A DNA stretch of 38,633 nt, from NCBI GenBank assembly GCA_014359475.1, contig JACIZI010000032.1, positions 1 through 38,633 of the forward strand, in the 5' to 3' direction. Below the pieces are notes generated by a model, which searched no databases, was not told where the DNA came from, and was given only the letters and a program-made list of their open reading frames with translations. A program made the translations under genes and the position numbers. Source of the DNA: Marinobacter sp. (GTDB lineage Bacteria > Pseudomonadota > Gammaproteobacteria > Pseudomonadales > Oleiphilaceae). This document shows positions 36,702 to 38,633 of the stretch, piece after piece; the stretch's first letter is position 1; the number at the start of each line of letters is the position of its first letter.

Positions 36702-37383
36702 TTCGTCATCGTTGATTTCGGACGTCCGTAATAGCTGGCTACTGCGACGCACAGTCAGAATATCAGCCCAGCCTCTGATGACAGCATTGAGTTTCGCCAG
36801 CAGAGCGTGGAAGGGGATGCCCCGGTACTTCGCCAGCACACCTCGCACCTTCTCCAGCAATTCTCCGGTCTTACCGTCCTGTGGCTGGACCAGTAAGGTC
36901 CCCCGGTACTTCCTGTAGTGGAATCCCAGGAAGTTGAAGCCTTGCCCGATATGGCGGATCCGCGTTTTCTCGGTTGAGAGTTGTAGCCCCCGCTGTGCCA
37001 GGAACTGCTCGACCTGTGGCCGGACGTCGTGTTCCAGGATAGCGGGACTCTTCCCTGTGATGATAAAGTCGTCTGCGTATCGTGCTCATATACCCCGATT
37101 TAAGCCACTGTTTTAACACCGGCCTGGGCAACGGGATGTGCGTCAACAGCCATTCATGACTGATGCGGTCGAAACAGGCTTTGATATCGGCTTCCAGAAC
37201 CCATTGTGCGGCGGTTCGTTGCGCCAATACAATGAAGCCTTGCTTGCAGGTATCGTGCAGGCTTCGCTTCTCTCGAAAGCCATATTCATAAAATCGATCC
37301 CGCACATTCACTCGCACCAAAGCACCAAGGGGACGTCTGTCCACTTTCGTGTCGGACAAAGCCTGAATCCGTATGCCTTCCAT
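36696..37383 (-). pseudogene. Group II intron reverse transcriptase/maturase, broken
   Basis: Two pieces of one group II intron protein in different frames. Piece 1 (about 37085-37345) has Y-G-F-R-E-K-R-S, A-Q-W-V-L-E-A-D-I-K-A-C-F-D (first catalytic Asp) and I-S-H-E-W-L-L, ending at L-K-S-G-Y. Piece 2 (36696-37082) resumes at R-Y-A-D-D-F-I-I-T-G with the YADD active site, then F-N-F-L-G-F-H-Y-R-K-Y and the maturase word L-N-A-V-I-R-G-W-A-D. The stretch between, normally 60-80 residues with P-Q-G-G, is deleted and the frame shifts. The N-terminal third and the end of the maturase domain are also missing. The protein cannot be active. Confidence 0.8.
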
Positions 37384-37781
37384 TACAGAAGGCCCTTCGC
37401 TTCTTCCCCAGTCTCATCGACGCAGAGTCTCCGGCTCCATCACTGGTTACCTTCTTCCTTCCTGAAGGCTCTACGACATTGCCATGTTCTGCATGAATAC
37501 CTTAGCGAGTGAGTTAGATGGAACCTGTATCCCGGCAATGCGGTGTCTACGCGTGACCCACGTTATCAAGGTCACGACCGAGATTGCTTACCTTTTGGTG
37601 ACTGCCTGTCAGCGCCTTTGGCAGATCTGGCATCTCACGGAACGTCAACGGTTCTTCACATCTGTTCATCCTGTCACTCCATCCCGGTGTCCCGTCTGGT
37701 TAATTCGCTAATCTACTGCGTGGCGCTGAGGCCCTTGGCCAAGGCGCCAGTGCGCAGGTGTGGTGGTTCCACATCAAGTGC
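37384..37781 (-). other. Probable 5' RNA part of the group II intron remnant
   Basis: About 400 bases with no credible gene on either strand. It lies upstream of the reverse-transcriptase fragments on their strand, where the structured domain I-III RNA of a group II intron would be, and it has many short GC-rich complementary words, for example GCCTTGGCCAAGGGC near 37731-37745. I did not fold it, and I cannot fix the GUGYG 5' end. Promoter-free and without a ribosome site. Confidence 0.35.
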
Positions 37782-37857
37782 TGGCAACACGCGCAGCTTT
37801 GTAGTGGAGGCGAAGCCGCAACGAAAAAGCTGTCGCTGTGCTTGGCCTTGTTAGGGC
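37782..37857 (+). repeat. attC-like site D
   Basis: The best-preserved copy: GCGCAGCTTT pairs with AAAAGCTGTCGC around an inner hairpin made of GTGGAGGCGAAGCCGCA, and the right end is CTTGTTAGGGC with the crossover-type GTT at 37850-37852. The complement of that end, GCCCTAAC, recurs at 38423-38430 after the yefM-yoeB pair, which is the arrangement expected of one integron cassette of 580 bases between two recombination cores. Confidence 0.55.
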
Positions 37858-37871
37858 TATTGCGCTATAGT
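37843..37871 (+). promoter_or_regulatory. Promoter of yefM-yoeB
   Basis: TTGGCC at 37843-37848 and TATAGT at 37866-37871 are 17 bases apart. The -35 box falls inside attC-like site D, so the cassette brings its own promoter partly made from the recombination site. The operator palindrome follows at 37873-37889. Confidence 0.5.
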
Positions 37872-37872
37872 T

Positions 37873-37889
37873 GTACGGAGTTTCCGTAC
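37873..37889. promoter_or_regulatory. Operator palindrome of yefM-yoeB
   Basis: GTACGGA at 37873-37879 and TCCGTAC at 37883-37889 are exact inverted copies around GTT, directly after the -10 box and 14 bases before the yefM start. YefM-type antitoxins of E. coli bind palindromes with a TGTACA core, so GTAC in each arm fits autoregulation by the antitoxin or the complex. Confidence 0.55.
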
Positions 37890-37903
37890 GTGATGGTGGG
37901 GCT

Positions 37904-38176
37904 ATGGACATAATCAGTGTAAACAAATTTAGAGACAATCTGAAAAACCTTGTCGAGCAGGTCATTAGTAGACACGAGCCCCTCAAGGTAACGCGTCGTG
38001 CCGGAGAGGCTTTCGTGATTATTAGTGCTGAGGACTGGGAGAGAGAGCAAGAAACCCTGCACGTTCTCCAGAACCGAGACCTAATGCAACAGATTGCGGC
38101 CTCCCTCAATACTCACAGCCGTGGCCAAGGATTCACACCTGATGATGAGCAGATGAATGAGATCACTGGTATTTGA
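37904..38176 (+). CDS. yefM: Antitoxin of the YefM/Phd family
   Basis: A 90-residue antitoxin. The N-terminal DNA-binding/dimer fold has M-D-I-I-S-V-N-K-F-R-D-N-L, then V-T-R-R-A-G-E-A-F-V-I-I-S-A-E-D-W-E, the classic Phd/YefM signature; the C-terminal tail that wraps the toxin is acidic and disordered-looking (T-P-D-D-E-Q-M-N-E). GGTGGGG precedes the ATG at 37904. It overlaps yoeB by 20 bases. The antitoxin neutralises YoeB and represses the operon. Confidence 0.92.
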   Translation: MDIISVNKFRDNLKNLVEQVISRHEPLKVTRRAGEAFVIISAEDWEREQETLHVLQNRDLMQQIAASLNTHSRGQGFTPDDEQMNEITGI

Positions 38177-38429
38177 GGGCAACACCTGGGAAGCCTATGA
38201 AAAGATGCGCGAGAAAGACAAAAAGCTGCACAAGGCTCTCTGCAAATTGTTGAAAGAAATGCTCCGGTCTGAAGATCCATCCACTGGCACCGGCAAACCT
38301 GAACCGCTCAAACACAACTTATCAGGCCTGTGGTCAAGACGCATCTCACAGAAGGACAGGCTGATATACCGGTTCGATGATAAATCCATTTATATTTTCG
38401 CCATTGGTGGACACTACGATCAGCCCTAA
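38157..38429 (+). CDS. yoeB: Toxin of the YoeB/Txe family
   Basis: A 90-residue RelE-fold mRNA endonuclease that cuts messages on the ribosome. The family core is K-P-E-P-L-K-H-N-L-S-G-L-W-S-R-R-I, followed by R-L-I-Y-R-F and the C-terminal G-H-Y-D; the catalytic Glu (in K-P-E-P), Arg (in D-R-L) and His (in G-H-Y) are all present, so it should be active. It starts inside yefM, the usual toxin-antitoxin coupling. The stop overlaps GCCCTAAC, the candidate left core of the next attC site. The gene lies 67 bases from the insertion sequence at the right border. Confidence 0.93.
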   Translation: MRSLVFEGNTWEAYEKMREKDKKLHKALCKLLKEMLRSEDPSTGTGKPEPLKHNLSGLWSRRISQKDRLIYRFDDKSIYIFAIGGHYDQP

Positions 38430-38474
38430 CATTTGTATATGAGTCCCAAAGACCATTTTCACCAAGACTCATAT
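38423..38474 (+). repeat. Remnant of a fifth attC-like site or terminator after yoeB
   Basis: GCCCTAAC at 38423-38430 mirrors GTTAGGGC of site D. It is followed by ATATGAGTC at 38437-38445 and GACTCATAT at 38466-38474, a perfect 9-base inverted repeat. This could be the left part of an attC site whose right core was lost when the insertion sequence came in at 38497, or a simple hairpin downstream of yoeB. Confidence 0.35.
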
Positions 38475-38496
38475 CTCAATAACGTTTTACTCGAAG

Positions 38497-38622
38497 CTAG
38501 CAGCCTGTCGGACTTAAGGCTAATCTACTGCGCCGGTGGGAAAACGGCTCATATTTCCCGGCTTTTTCGTTGCATAGAACCACTATGCGCCTCAAAATCC
38601 AGAAAATCTGCGCTCGCTTTCC
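38497..38622. mobile_element. Right copy of 126-bp inverted terminal repeat (probable IS end)
   Basis: The exact reverse complement of 1-126, starting CTAG then CAGCCTGTCGG. The window continues 11 bases further into the element (38623-38633) than at the left end. It lies immediately outside the attC-like remnant. The transposase gene is outside the window. Confidence 0.65.
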
Positions 38623-38633
38623 CACCTTGCTCG

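Noticed and set aside
37484-37711. Open frame in the plus strand over the intron remnant
   Set aside because: Cys/Leu/Trp-rich composition without family resemblance; better explained as antisense of structured intron RNA.
1-38633. Composite transposon carried between two inverted insertion sequences
   Set aside because: The interior is mostly essential housekeeping genes in conserved order, so the flanking copies are more simply independent chromosomal insertions and assembly break points.
1-38633. tRNA, rRNA genes or CRISPR arrays
   Set aside because: I found no cloverleaf-like tRNA sequence, no rRNA segment and no regularly spaced short direct repeats.

Overview
The window is a 38.6 kb stretch of a GC-rich gammaproteobacterial chromosome, most like Marinobacter or a near relative. 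This is inferred from the Pseudomonas-like gene order rpe-gph-trpE-trpG-trpD-trpC, the amgK-murU pair divergent from lptD-surA-pdxA-rsmA-apaH, thiS-thiG, a SlmA-type regulator and several small families common there (DUF4202, DUF3530, DUF3301, DUF2061). No 16S rRNA gene or other taxonomic marker is present, so the genus is an inference.

Layout. 1-126 is one arm of a perfect 126-bp inverted repeat whose other arm is 38497-38622; it looks like the end of an insertion sequence lying mostly outside the window. 155-760 is a DUF4202 gene. 815-6565 (minus) holds rpe-gph-trpEGDC; a palindromic repeat sits between trpD and trpC. 6660-8919 holds a DUF3530 protein, a DUF1499 lipoprotein and a TerB/J-domain protein; the last ends the amgK-murU operon of cell-wall sugar salvage (8176-10630, minus). 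10857-17291 (plus) is lptD-surA-pdxA-rsmA-apaH, followed by DUF423, thiS and thiG. 18942-21863 contains slmA, an inositol-monophosphatase-like gene and an aminotransferase, with two more palindromic repeats nearby. 21978-26927 is signalling: DUF3301, a PAS chemoreceptor, a PAS-GGDEF-EAL protein and an AraC-type regulator. 26999-31182 (minus) is an RND efflux pump with its adaptor. 31445-35478 holds a membrane J-domain protein, a secretin-N-like exported protein, a LysE/RhtB exporter, an orphan lipoamide-dehydrogenase-like enzyme and a DUF2061 protein. 35708-36181 is dps.

The last 2.3 kb (36190-38496) is the accessory part and the most interesting. It carries four sequences resembling integron attC recombination sites, a ParE-type toxin gene that has lost its start, a broken group II intron with two reverse-transcriptase fragments lying between two attC-like sites, and an intact yefM-yoeB toxin-antitoxin pair with its own promoter and operator. 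No integrase is present, so this looks like an integrase-less cassette remnant (CALIN-like) that was then cut by the insertion sequence at the right end.

How the genes work together. The left half is mostly housekeeping: tryptophan, thiamine and pyridoxal phosphate synthesis, 16S rRNA methylation, and outer-membrane assembly (LptD inserts LPS, SurA chaperones outer-membrane proteins including LptD). The right half handles sensing, efflux and stress, then decays into mobile DNA. Both window ends stop inside the same repeat, which is what a contig broken at a multi-copy insertion sequence would look like.
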